NCBI GenBank assembly: GCA_963781705.1
Contig: CAWAGP010000001.1
Location: 124,001-188,000, forward strand
Origin: JALYGJ01 sp963781705
GTDB taxonomy: Bacteria; Chloroflexota; Limnocylindria; Limnocylindrales; CSP1-4
Direction of reading: 5' to 3'
Length of the DNA stretch: 64,000 nt
Part shown: in pieces, positions 27,112 through 35,501 of the stretch
Layout of the letters: each line of letters begins with the position of its first letter
Position numbering within the stretch: the first letter of the stretch is position 1
Position numbers and translations under genes: made by a program
The notes under the pieces: model-generated
What the model saw: the letters and a program-made list of their open reading frames with translations, nothing else
What the model was told of the DNA's origin: nothing
Databases searched by the model: none

Positions 27112-27645
27112 CCGGACCATACCCAGACCGCTCAGGTCCGCGCGGCGCGTCTCGTAGAGGCACATGTCCATGTCGTGCTTCTCCCAGTGGAACTCGCGCA
27201 TGCGCGCATGGACTCGCGCCGCCACGCCCTTCGAGCGGTCGTTGGTCGGCGAAACGATCGACAGCAGACGGTCGTGATCCGTATGGGCAAAGAACCAATC
27301 GCGGCACGCGAGAGCGGCCTCCGTCGCGTAACCGTTACCCCACTCGGCGCGTAGGAAGTGATAGCCGAGCTCGGGCACCGCTTCCCCTTCGACGGGCTGC
27401 AGCATTGGCCCGCAGTCGCCCAGGAATCGCCCGTCTGCGCGCCGCACCACGGCCCACATGCCCCAGCCGTTGTCGCGGTAGCTGGCCAGCGCGTGCTCGA
27501 TCCACATCGCCGCTTGGTCACGGTCGAAGGCCGACTTGTACGCGTACATGGTCAGCGGGTCACCGATGATCTCGAACAGTGAATCGACGTCGTCGTAAGT
27601 CAGTTCCCGCAGCGCCAGTCGCGGCGACTCGATAGGTGGATTCAT
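27100..27645 (-). CDS. GNAT family acetyltransferase (RimJ/RimL-like)
   Basis: A 181-residue protein beginning ESPRLALRELTYDDVDSLFEII, the typical start of the RimJ/RimL-like GNAT group (Acetyltransf_3). EWGNGYATEAALACRDW is the acetyl-CoA binding segment. Members act on ribosomal protein N-termini or on small amines; the substrate here is unknown. The ATG at 27645 has TACTCT 6 nt upstream and no Shine-Dalgarno. A much longer open frame to 28002 is antisense to the next gene and rejected. Confidence 0.85.
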   Translation of the reverse strand: MNPPIESPRLALRELTYDDVDSLFEIIGDPLTMYAYKSAFDRDQAAMWIEHALASYRDNGWGMWAVVRRADGRFLGDCGPMLQPVEGEAVPELGYHFLRAEWGNGYATEAALACRDWFFAHTDHDRLLSIVSPTNDRSKGVAARVHARMREFHWEKHDMDMCLYETRRADLSGLGMVRSGG

Positions 27646-27651
27646 CGGCGC

Positions 27652-27657
27652 AGAGTA
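27652..27657 (-). promoter_or_regulatory. Probable -10 hexamer of leaderless acetyltransferase gene
   Basis: TACTCT on the minus strand, 6 nt before the ATG at 27645. Confidence 0.45.
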
Positions 27658-27712
27658 GCGTCCGGCGCGCGGCGCTACCACGCCGGCGCCAAATGGGCGA
27701 CTATTGGTGGCG

Positions 27713-28873
27713 ATGACATCTGAGAACCCCACCCGACCCGGTGCCGCCGATCTGATTCGTTCGCTCGGCCTGATGGTCGACGGTCCGGTGGCATGGGGGC
27801 GCCCCATTGCCAGCCGCGCACCGGGCATCTTCATCGTTGAGCTGTCCGAACCGGCCCAGCAGGCGCCGATCGACCACACCGCCTTGCGCCACTGGCTCGA
27901 GCGCGTGCCGGAGCTCACTGTCGATGGGGAGAGCCCGGACGCCACCATCCTGTGGCACCGCCTGGCCGAGTTCTGGCTGCCGGACGAGCCGGTCGTGTTC
28001 ATCGGCCGCTCGTCGCGCTCGATCGGCCAGCGGTTGGCCGCGGTCTACAAGACGCCCCTCGGCGATGCCCGGCCGTCATCGCTCGGCTACTGGCTGAAGA
28101 CCCTGACGGTGCTGCCGAACACACGCACCTGGTGGGCCGATACGGAAGCACACGAGGAATACGAGGACGCCCTGCTCGACGAGATCGCGGCGCGCAACGA
28201 CGGCCAACTGCCGTTCGCCAACCTTTCCTCCGCGTCGCGCGGCATGCGCGCCCACGGCCTGGCTAATGCCCTGCGCGACCCTCGAGATATGCCCGCCCGG
28301 CCAGCATCGGGGCAGTCGGTCAGCGGCCCAACGCGACGAGCTCCGGCAGTGCGCCGGCCACGCCGTCCGGCTACCACGTCCACGCCCCGCTCATCAAAAG
28401 CCGGCAAGCCACCGCCCGAGCCCACCTTCCTGTCGGCGGAAGGCGTCGATCGGCTGACGGCCGAATTGGAAGAGCTGCGCAACAACGTTCGGCCGCTGGT
28501 CATCGCGCGGGTCAAGGCCGCGCGCGAGCTGGGCGACCTGCGCGAGAACGGCGACTATGAATACGCGCGCAAGGAGCAATCCTTCGTGGAGGGGCGCATC
28601 CAGACGATCGAGGCGCTGCTGCGCTCCACCCAGGTCATCGATACGTCCATCAGCACCGACACGGTGCGCATGGGCTCGACGGTCGAGATCGAGAGTGATG
28701 GCCACGTCCAGGTTTACCTGATCGTCGGCTCGAGCGAGGCCGATCCCGCCGCCGGTCGGCTGTCCTATCAGTCGCCGGTGGGCCAGGCATTGCTCGGCGC
28801 TCAGGCGGGCGACAACGTAATGGTCGAGCTGCCCAACGGGCAGCACCGCTATCGAGTCGTCGCCGTCCGCTGA
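27713..28873 (+). CDS. GreA/GreB-like transcription factor with extra N-terminal domain
   Basis: A 386-residue two-part protein. Residues 235-386 are a complete GreA/GreB: a coiled coil with tip GDLRENGDYEYARKEQ holding the acidic D275 and E278 (D41 and E44 in E. coli GreA), followed by the FKBP-like C-terminal domain. Residues 1-185 are a separate domain with PGIFIVELSE and, at about 95, VVFIGRSSRSIGQRLAAVY, faintly like the strands of a GIY-YIG fold, and a basic Pro/Arg linker joins them. It should bind the RNA polymerase secondary channel and stimulate transcript cleavage. The ATG at 27713 is preferred; a TTG at 27704 is possible. Confidence 0.85.
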   Translation: MTSENPTRPGAADLIRSLGLMVDGPVAWGRPIASRAPGIFIVELSEPAQQAPIDHTALRHWLERVPELTVDGESPDATILWHRLAEFWLPDEPVVFIGRSSRSIGQRLAAVYKTPLGDARPSSLGYWLKTLTVLPNTRTWWADTEAHEEYEDALLDEIAARNDGQLPFANLSSASRGMRAHGLANALRDPRDMPARPASGQSVSGPTRRAPAVRRPRRPATTSTPRSSKAGKPPPEPTFLSAEGVDRLTAELEELRNNVRPLVIARVKAARELGDLRENGDYEYARKEQSFVEGRIQTIEALLRSTQVIDTSISTDTVRMGSTVEIESDGHVQVYLIVGSSEADPAAGRLSYQSPVGQALLGAQAGDNVMVELPNGQHRYRVVAVR

Positions 28874-28879
28874 AGACCG

Positions 28880-29215
28880 TCAGGCCGTCGGCTGGATGAC
28901 CGGCAGGACTCGCTCCGGACGCGACGGCAGCGAGCCGGGCGCGAGCTGAGCGATGTGCGCGAGGCGCGCGGCCGCCTCCGGCCGGAGGAAGTAGTAGATG
29001 AACAGCCCGCGCCGTTCGGTCTGAACCCAGCCAGCCTGGCGCAGCACGCGCAGGTGATGGCTGACGGTCGGCTGGGCCACCGTGCAGCACGCCGTGAAGT
29101 CACAGGCGCAGACGCCGGCATCGCCCGCCTGGGCCAGCTGACGCAGGATCGTCAAGCGTGTTTCGTCGGCCGCCGCCTGCAGCAGCACCACGTCGGGGTC
29201 GGTCGGACGCTTCAT
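28880..29215 (-). CDS. arsR: ArsR/SmtB family metalloregulator
   Basis: A 111-residue winged-helix repressor. The start of the recognition region GVCACDFTACCTVAQ carries C36, C38, C43 and C44, which fits an As(III)-sensing site in the DNA-binding helix; QPTVSHHLRVLRQAGW is the helix and RRGLFIYYFL the wing. It should release DNA when arsenite binds. It is divergent from arsM with a palindrome between them. The ATG lies 10 nt after a -10 hexamer and has no Shine-Dalgarno, so its mRNA is probably leaderless. Confidence 0.92.
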   Translation of the reverse strand: MKRPTDPDVVLLQAAADETRLTILRQLAQAGDAGVCACDFTACCTVAQPTVSHHLRVLRQAGWVQTERRGLFIYYFLRPEAAARLAHIAQLAPGSLPSRPERVLPVIQPTA

Positions 29216-29223
29216 GCTCGATG

Positions 29224-29253
29224 TGACTATATTGACAAGCATCGATATAGTCA
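29224..29253. promoter_or_regulatory. Palindromic ArsR operator with overlapping divergent promoters
   Basis: Arms TGACTATA (29224-29231) and TATAGTCA (29246-29253) are perfectly inverted around 14 nt. On the minus strand TTGACT, 17 nt, then TATAGT drives arsR; on the plus strand GTGACT, 17 nt, then TATAGT drives arsM. Each arm is the -10 of one promoter and part of the -35 of the other, so a bound repressor would block both. Confidence 0.7.
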
Positions 29254-29299
29254 ACTTGTCGAGGCGGCGCGTGGCGCCGAACTGGAGCAGGAGCGAGCG

Positions 29300-30052
29300 A
29301 TGACATCCGAGACGATCCACGAGCAGGTGCGGCTCTTCTATGCGGCGGCCGCCGCAGACGGCTGCTGCGGCGGCGACGACGCGTGCGGCTGTGGTTGCGG
29401 CGACGCCGCGCCGGCGAGCGCCGGGTTCTACTCCGCGCTGGAACGCTCCGAGCTGCCCGATGCGGCCGTTCTCGCCTCGCTCGGCTGCGGCAACCCGATT
29501 GCGGTGGCCGAGCTGCGCGAGGGCGAGCGGGTACTCGACCTGGGTTCGGGCGGCGGCATCGACGTGCTGCTGTCCGCCCGGCGGGTCGGCCCGAGCGGCC
29601 GCGCCTTTGGCCTCGACATGACCGACGAGATGCTCGCGCTGGCCCAACGCAACGCCGCGGCGGCGGGCGCGAGCAACGTCGAGTTCCTGCGCGGCCACAT
29701 CGAGGACATCCCACTGCCGGCCGAGGCGGTTGACGTCGTGATCAGCAACTGCGTGATCAATCTCGCGGCAGACAAGCCGGCCGTTTTCGCGGAGATCGCG
29801 CGCGTGCTGAAGCCCGGCGGGCGCATGGGCGTGACCGACATCGTCGCCGAAGACGGACTGACGCCCGAGCAGCGCGCGCAGCGCGGCTCATATGCTGGCT
29901 GCGTCGCGGGTGCCCTGTCATTCAAAGAATTCCGGGCGGGCCTCTCCGCGGCCGGCCTCACGAACGTATCGCTGACGCCCACGCACGCCGTCGCGGACGG
30001 CATGGTCAGCGCGATCATCAAGGCGACCAAGCCGTTGAGCCCTACTTCCTAA
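29300..30052 (+). CDS. arsM: Arsenite S-adenosylmethionine methyltransferase ArsM
   Basis: Methylates arsenite, giving volatile or less bound species. It has 250 residues. SAM-binding is VLDLGSGGGIDVLLSA, and the three conserved arsenic-binding cysteines are C63 (SLGCGNP), C151 (SNCVINL) and C201 (YAGCVAGA). An extra Cys-rich stretch DGCCGGDDACGCGCG (20-34) at the N-terminus could also bind metalloid. CAGGAG lies about 6 nt before the ATG. It is controlled with arsR through the shared palindrome. No arsenite pump or arsenate reductase gene is in the window. Confidence 0.95.
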   Translation: MTSETIHEQVRLFYAAAAADGCCGGDDACGCGCGDAAPASAGFYSALERSELPDAAVLASLGCGNPIAVAELREGERVLDLGSGGGIDVLLSARRVGPSGRAFGLDMTDEMLALAQRNAAAAGASNVEFLRGHIEDIPLPAEAVDVVISNCVINLAADKPAVFAEIARVLKPGGRMGVTDIVAEDGLTPEQRAQRGSYAGCVAGALSFKEFRAGLSAAGLTNVSLTPTHAVADGMVSAIIKATKPLSPTS

Positions 30053-30204
30053 GTCCGCTCGCGGCCGCTCAGGTCAACGCACGCTTGACGCGCGGTGTAT
30101 ACCGGCGTGGGAGGAAGCCTCGCCCGATATGAGGTTAGCTAACTGACCCCATCCGGCGACGGCACGGTAGCGACACTTTGCATGCCCGACCACTGAAGCG
30201 TTCC

Positions 30205-32802
30205 ATGACCGATCGTCTGAGCCGGGCGCGTCCTGCCGAATCGGTTCAGACGCCTGCAGCGGCCGTGTCCCACGGCGCGGCGCCCGGCGGGACCTCCAAC
30301 GGCGACGGGGCACCGGAGCGGCACGCGTCCGCAAAATTGGCCGAAAATCTGCGCGTGCTCGGCCACTTGAGCGCCGAAGCCGTAGAGCAGATGCCGCTCG
30401 GCTTCGTGACCCTCGATGCCGACCTGCACGTCACCTTCGCCAACGCGGTAGCCCTTGAACTGCTCGGCATGGGTGAGGCCGAACTCGTTGGTCGACGCCC
30501 CTGGGACCTGTTCCCACAGATCGTCGGGACGCGTTACCAGACGATCAGGGTTTCCGCACCGGTCGTCGTTGAGTACGAAGAGCAGATTGGTAACCGCGAA
30601 CGGTGGGTCGGGGTCCTCGCCTGCCCGACACAGGCGGGGACGGCGGTCTTCCTGCGCGACATCACCGACAGGAAACGCGACCAGGAGACGGTCAGGCGCC
30701 TGGTGGCCCTCCTGCACGGCTCACTCGACGCGATGCTCGACGCCTTTCTGGTCTGCGCCGCGGTGCGCGACGATGACGGTCTGATTGTCGACTTCAAGGT
30801 CGAGTTCGCGAACAGCGTAGCCGGCGAGTTCCTTGGCCGCGCTCCCGACTCCCTGATCGGCGAGCTCATGCCAGAATGGGCACCTGTCCTAACCGGCGAG
30901 TCGTTCCTCGACGCGTGCCGAACGGTGGTCGAGACCGGGGAGCCTCGCACCGAGGAGAGCGCCGCCTACACGCTGACGGCCCGCGAAGGCATGCGCGTGA
31001 GTTCGAGCGGAAGGATCACAGTCCAGCTCCTTCGTTACAACGATGGGTTCTTCGCGACCTGGCGCGACGTTACAGAGCGGGACGCGGTGCGCCGCGAGCG
31101 CGAGCTACTGGCGGCGGTGCTCGAGCAGATGATCGACGGAGTGGTCATCATCGACGCGGCGGGCACGTTGACTTACGCGAATCCCGCGTTCCTGACGGGC
31201 GCCGGCCTGACCCCCAGGGACGCGATCGGCCAGCCGGCTGCCGACGTCGCGGGTGCACTCTTCGGGGCCCGCGCCTTCGCCCTGTTGGAGGAGGCAGCAG
31301 TGGCAGGTCGGCCGTGGCTCCAATCATTGGAACAGCCGGGCGCGGACGGCGGCCCTCGCCATCTCGAGATCAGCATGACGCCCGTGCGCGACGCTGATGC
31401 GAACGTCACCAGCTACGTCGTCTTGACCCGCGACGTCACGCAACTGCACGAAGCGGAGGCTGAACTGGCTCTGCAGGTCAGCGTGCGGACAGCGCTCAAC
31501 GAGAGCGTCCACATGATCCCGTCCGAAGCGTCGCTGGAGGAGGCGGCCCAGGCGATCTGCGACGCGCTGGTCACGCTGCCGTTCGTCGGCATGGCGGCAA
31601 TCCAGATCTTCCTCGGGAGCGACCACGTGCAGATCCTCGCCCAGAGCGCCCCGCCCGGATACCCCAAGATGGCGGGCACCTACCTGACTCCGGGCACCGC
31701 GGCGCTGGTGCGCGAGCGTTCGGCGGGTGGTCCATGGGCCCGCTACGCCGAGGGCGACCCCGCCGACGGTGGATTACGGGACCTGGCCGTCCAGAGAGGC
31801 CTCAAGGCCCTCGCCTACGGGCCCATCTGGCGCGGCGATCACGTCGATGGGACGGTTGTCATCGGTACATTCGACGAGACGGTTGCCCGGATGGTCGTCG
31901 AGAAAATGCCGGGTATCGTCTCGTTCGGCGCCACCTCGAGCGCGCTGCTGGCGGAGCGGATGCACTCGAGACATCGCCAGGCCGAGCTGCGCGATTCGCT
32001 GACCGCCGTGCTCGAAACGCACGCCTACCACCCGGTCTTTCAGGCGATCGTCGACCTCGATTCGAGTGAGGCCGTGGGCTATGAGGCGCTCACCCGCTTC
32101 GACTCGGGTCAGCCCCCGGACCTGTGTTTCGGCGACGCATGGGCCGTCGGCCTGGGGCCGGCATTCGAGTTCGCGACCCTCGAAGCGGCGGTGGCGGCCT
32201 CGCGGGGCCTGCCACCGGGTGCGTGGCTCGACCTCAATGTCACCCCGCGGCTACTCGTCGATGTCGGCCGACTCGGCGCCATCCTGCGGCAGGCAGAGCG
32301 ACCGGTCGTGCTCGAGATCACCGAGCACGAGATAATCCAGGACTACGAGGTCGTGAGCGAGGCAATCCGCTCGCTGGGCAGGGACATCCGTGTCGCCGTT
32401 GACGACGCAGGCGCCGGAGTCGCCAACTTCGGCCACATCATCGATATGCGACCGGACTTCGTGAAGCTCGATATCAGCCTCGTCCGGCGAGTCAACTCGA
32501 ACCTGGGACGCCAGGCGATGGTGGTCGGCATGCGCCACTTCGCGCGCACCGCCGGCTGCCGCCTCGTGGCCGAGGGGATCGAGACTCTTGCCGAGGCCAG
32601 GACGCTGCGCGGCCTGGGCGTCGAATTCGGGCAGGGCTACCTGTTCGGCAAACCCGCCACGATCGACATGCTCGGCCAGGAAGAGATCGCCGCTCGAAAG
32701 AAAGCTGGACCGTTGCGACCAGTGCGAGTCAGTAGGGCCAGCTCCAGCCAGAAATCTCCGCAGCATCCTCGCCAAACTCGCGGGCATGCATCGACGCGGT
32801 GA
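30205..32802 (+). CDS. PAS-PAS-PAS-GAF-EAL cyclic-di-GMP phosphodiesterase
   Basis: A large cytoplasmic signalling protein (865 residues from the ATG at 30205). Three PAS-like domains occupy about 45-420 (QMPLGFVTLDADLHVTFANA; IVDFKVEFANSVAGEFLG; VVIIDAAGTLTYANPAFL), then a GAF domain (about 430-600) and an EAL domain (about 605-850). EAL motif: GYEALTRF with E627, DLNVTP, EITEHE, the loop DDAGAG at 733-738 (usually DDFGTG), KLDISLV and VAEGIET. There is no GGDEF domain and no membrane segment. It should hydrolyse c-di-GMP, though the altered loop may affect activity. Its end overlaps the phosphoketolase gene by 74 bp. Confidence 0.9.
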   Translation: MTDRLSRARPAESVQTPAAAVSHGAAPGGTSNGDGAPERHASAKLAENLRVLGHLSAEAVEQMPLGFVTLDADLHVTFANAVALELLGMGEAELVGRRPWDLFPQIVGTRYQTIRVSAPVVVEYEEQIGNRERWVGVLACPTQAGTAVFLRDITDRKRDQETVRRLVALLHGSLDAMLDAFLVCAAVRDDDGLIVDFKVEFANSVAGEFLGRAPDSLIGELMPEWAPVLTGESFLDACRTVVETGEPRTEESAAYTLTAREGMRVSSSGRITVQLLRYNDGFFATWRDVTERDAVRRERELLAAVLEQMIDGVVIIDAAGTLTYANPAFLTGAGLTPRDAIGQPAADVAGALFGARAFALLEEAAVAGRPWLQSLEQPGADGGPRHLEISMTPVRDADANVTSYVVLTRDVTQLHEAEAELALQVSVRTALNESVHMIPSEASLEEAAQAICDALVTLPFVGMAAIQIFLGSDHVQILAQSAPPGYPKMAGTYLTPGTAALVRERSAGGPWARYAEGDPADGGLRDLAVQRGLKALAYGPIWRGDHVDGTVVIGTFDETVARMVVEKMPGIVSFGATSSALLAERMHSRHRQAELRDSLTAVLETHAYHPVFQAIVDLDSSEAVGYEALTRFDSGQPPDLCFGDAWAVGLGPAFEFATLEAAVAASRGLPPGAWLDLNVTPRLLVDVGRLGAILRQAERPVVLEITEHEIIQDYEVVSEAIRSLGRDIRVAVDDAGAGVANFGHIIDMRPDFVKLDISLVRRVNSNLGRQAMVVGMRHFARTAGCRLVAEGIETLAEARTLRGLGVEFGQGYLFGKPATIDMLGQEEIAARKKAGPLRPVRVSRASSSQKSPQHPRQTRGHASTR

Positions 32803-35131
32803 GCCGGGCGTCGACCATCAGCTGGCGTATCTCCGCGGCGCGCTCGCCGAGGCCCGGGACGCGGTCGATCACGTCCATCACGATGTGGAAGCGGTCGATG
32901 TCGTTGCGCAGCGCCATGTCGAACGGCGTGGTGACCGTGCCCTCCTCCTTGTAGCCGCGCACATGGAGGTTGACGTGGTTGTGGCGGCGATAGGCCAGCC
33001 GGTGGATGAGCCACGGATAACCGTGAAAGTTGAAGATGATCGGCTTGTCGACCGTGAACAGCGCGTCGAATTCGCGGTCGGGCAGGCCGTGTGGATGCTC
33101 GCTGTCGGGCTCGAGGCGCATCAGGTCGACGACGTTGATGAAGCGCACCTTCACGTCGGGCAGGTGTTGACGCAATAGGTCGGCCGCCGCCAGCGCCTCG
33201 CGAGTTGGGACGTCGCCGCAGCAGGCGAGCACGACATCCGGCTCGCCATCCGTGCTGCTCGCCCACGGCCAGATGCCCAGGCCGCGCGCGGCGTGCAGGA
33301 CCGCCTCGTCCATGGGCAGGTAGTTGAGCTCCTTCTGCTTGCCGGCAACGATGACATTGACGTACTGGCGCGAGCGCAGGCAATGGTCGGCGACTGACAG
33401 CAGCGTATTTGCGTCGGGCGGCAGGTAGACGCGCACAACCTCCGCCTTCTTGTTGACCGCGACGTCGAGGAAGCCGGGGTCCTGATGCGAGAAACCGTTG
33501 TGGTCCTGGCGCCAGACGTGGCTCGACAGCAGGTAGTTGAGGGAGGCGATCGGCCGCCGCCACGGAATCTCGTTGCTGATCTTGAGCCACTTGGCGTGCT
33601 GGTTGAACATCGAGTCGATGATGTGAATGAACGCTTCGTAGCAGTCGAACAGCCCGTGCCGGCCGGTCAGCAGGTAACCCTCCAGCCAGCCTTCGCACAG
33701 ATGCTCGGAGAGCACCTCCATCACGCGCCCCGTCGGTGCCTCGTGCTCATCGGTGGCCAGGTGCTCACCCAGAAACTGGCGATCGGTCGCCTCGAACACG
33801 GCCGATAGCCGGTTGGAGTCGGTCTCGTCGGGACCGAACAACCGAAAGTTCGTGGGGTTGTCCCTGATCACGTCGCGCAACCAGCCGCCCAGCACGCGCG
33901 TCGCCTCAGAGAATGTGGTCGCCGGCTTGGGCACCTCGACGGCGTAATCGCGGAAGTCGGGCAGTTCCAGATCGCGTAGCAGCTGACCGCCGTTGGCATG
34001 GGGGTTGGCGCTCATGCGTCGGTTGCCCGTCGGCGCCAGCTCGGCCAGTTCAGGGATCAGCCGGCCCCCCTCGTCGAAGAGCTCCTGCGGGCGGTAGCTG
34101 CGCAGCCACTCTTCGAGCAACGCCAGGTGGCCAGGATTGCCGCGAATGTCGGCGATCGGCACCTGGTGCGCGCGCCACGTGCCCTCGATCTTCTTGCCGT
34201 CAACTTCCTTGGGCCCGGTCCAGCCCTTGGGCGAGCGGAGAACGATCATCGGCCAGGTCGGCCGTTCCGCGGTGCTGCCGTGGTCGTCGCCGGCACGCGC
34301 GCGGCGCTGGATCGCCGCGATCTCATCGAGTACCTCGTCGAGTGCCGCGGCGTACTGGCGATGCATCGTGGCCGGATCGTGTCCGGAGACGAAGTAGGGC
34401 TTGTAGCCGTAGCCCTCGAGCAGCTCGCGCAGCTCGTCCTCCGGTATGCGCGCGAGGATCGTCGGGTTGGCGATCTTGTAGCCGTTCAGGTGCAGGATGG
34501 GCAGAACCGCGCCGTCATTGACCGGGTTGAGGAACTTGTCCGAGTGCCAGCTGGCGGCCAGCGCCCCGGTCTCGGCCTCGCCATCGCCGATGACGCAGAA
34601 GACCAGCAGGCCGGGGTTGTCGAAGGCGGCACCGTAGGCGTGCGTGAGTGAGTAACCCAGCTCGCCACCCTCGTTGATCGAGCCGGGCACTTCCGGCGTG
34701 CAGTGGCTGCCGATGCCGCCCGGGAACGAGAACTCGCGGAACAGGTGCTTGATACCCGCCTCGTCCTGTCCGACCGCCGAATAGCGCTCCGACCAGGTGC
34801 CCTCGAGGTAGGCGTTGGCCACGGCTGCCGGCCCGCCGTGGCCGGGCCCCACGATCATGATCGCGTCGAGGTCGCGCGCCTTGATCGCCCGGTCCGCGTG
34901 CGCCCAGATGAAGTTCAGGCCGGGCGTCGTCCCCCAATGGCCGAGCAGGCGTGGCTTGATGTCCGCCGCCTCCAGTGGCCGGCGCAGCAGCGCGTTGTCG
35001 AGCAGGTAGATCTGGCCCACCGACAGGTAGTTGGCTGCCCGCCAGTAAGCGTCGAGCAGCTCCAGCTCACGCTCGTCGAGGGGTTCCCGTGGCGCGTGCG
35101 CGTCTCTGGCTGCGGTACTCACGGCGGTCAC
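32729..35131 (-). CDS. xfp: Xylulose-5-phosphate/fructose-6-phosphate phosphoketolase
   Basis: Thiamine-diphosphate enzyme cleaving sugar phosphates with phosphate to acetyl phosphate. It has 800 residues. GHWGTTPGLNFIWAH, GPGHGGPAA, EFSFPGGIGSHCTPEVPGSI, VIGDGEAETG and EIPWRRPIASLNYLLSSHVWRQDHNGFSHQDPGF are all characteristic (the latter two in pieces). Translation starts at a GTG. The typical C-terminal WSWPY end is intact, so the overlap with the EAL gene is real. Acetyl phosphate could feed acetyl-CoA; a Pta or AckA is not in the window, but the next gene handles acyl-CoA. Confidence 0.96.
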   Translation of the reverse strand: MTAVSTAARDAHAPREPLDERELELLDAYWRAANYLSVGQIYLLDNALLRRPLEAADIKPRLLGHWGTTPGLNFIWAHADRAIKARDLDAIMIVGPGHGGPAAVANAYLEGTWSERYSAVGQDEAGIKHLFREFSFPGGIGSHCTPEVPGSINEGGELGYSLTHAYGAAFDNPGLLVFCVIGDGEAETGALAASWHSDKFLNPVNDGAVLPILHLNGYKIANPTILARIPEDELRELLEGYGYKPYFVSGHDPATMHRQYAAALDEVLDEIAAIQRRARAGDDHGSTAERPTWPMIVLRSPKGWTGPKEVDGKKIEGTWRAHQVPIADIRGNPGHLALLEEWLRSYRPQELFDEGGRLIPELAELAPTGNRRMSANPHANGGQLLRDLELPDFRDYAVEVPKPATTFSEATRVLGGWLRDVIRDNPTNFRLFGPDETDSNRLSAVFEATDRQFLGEHLATDEHEAPTGRVMEVLSEHLCEGWLEGYLLTGRHGLFDCYEAFIHIIDSMFNQHAKWLKISNEIPWRRPIASLNYLLSSHVWRQDHNGFSHQDPGFLDVAVNKKAEVVRVYLPPDANTLLSVADHCLRSRQYVNVIVAGKQKELNYLPMDEAVLHAARGLGIWPWASSTDGEPDVVLACCGDVPTREALAAADLLRQHLPDVKVRFINVVDLMRLEPDSEHPHGLPDREFDALFTVDKPIIFNFHGYPWLIHRLAYRRHNHVNLHVRGYKEEGTVTTPFDMALRNDIDRFHIVMDVIDRVPGLGERAAEIRQLMVDARLTASMHAREFGEDAAEISGWSWPY

Positions 35132-35157
35132 CTGGGTAGTGGTTTACGGCCCTCCGA

Positions 35158-35472
35158 TTATCTCTCCGCAGCCGCTTTGCCTCGACGTGAGGGAGGTCGA
35201 CCGAAATCGGCGACGAGAAACGCTGCGCCGGCCGGGATCAGGAACCAGCCGCCTTCCCATGCGGCCAGAAGGCAGCCGACGAGGAATGCCGAATCCCAGA
35301 GGACTCGCGCCCCGCCCGGCGGGACGAGGGTGGCCGCGGCGATCCGGAACCCAACGACGACGAACAACCACCCGCCGACAAACAGCACGTTATTGACGTC
35401 AGGCGCGACAGCAAAGACCAGCAGGGCGGCCGCGACCAGCACCCAGGCCAGCCGTCGAGCCCACCTTCCCAC
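35158..35472 (-). CDS. Small membrane protein, unknown function
   Basis: About 104 residues from the GTG at 35472, or slightly longer from a CTG next to the upstream stop. Three or four hydrophobic segments follow one another (LAWVLVAAALLVFAV, VLFVGGWLFVVVGFRIAAA, SAFLVGCLLAAWEGGWF) and the tail is basic (RRGKAAAER). It lies between the acetyltransferase fusion gene and phosphoketolase on the same strand, so it may be in one transcript. No family recognised; start codon uncertain. Confidence 0.5.
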   Translation of the reverse strand: MGRWARRLAWVLVAAALLVFAVAPDVNNVLFVGGWLFVVVGFRIAAATLVPPGGARVLWDSAFLVGCLLAAWEGGWFLIPAGAAFLVADFGRPPSRRGKAAAER

Positions 35473-35501
35473 GGTCGTGCCGGGGGCCGTGCCGGTCGTG
35501 C

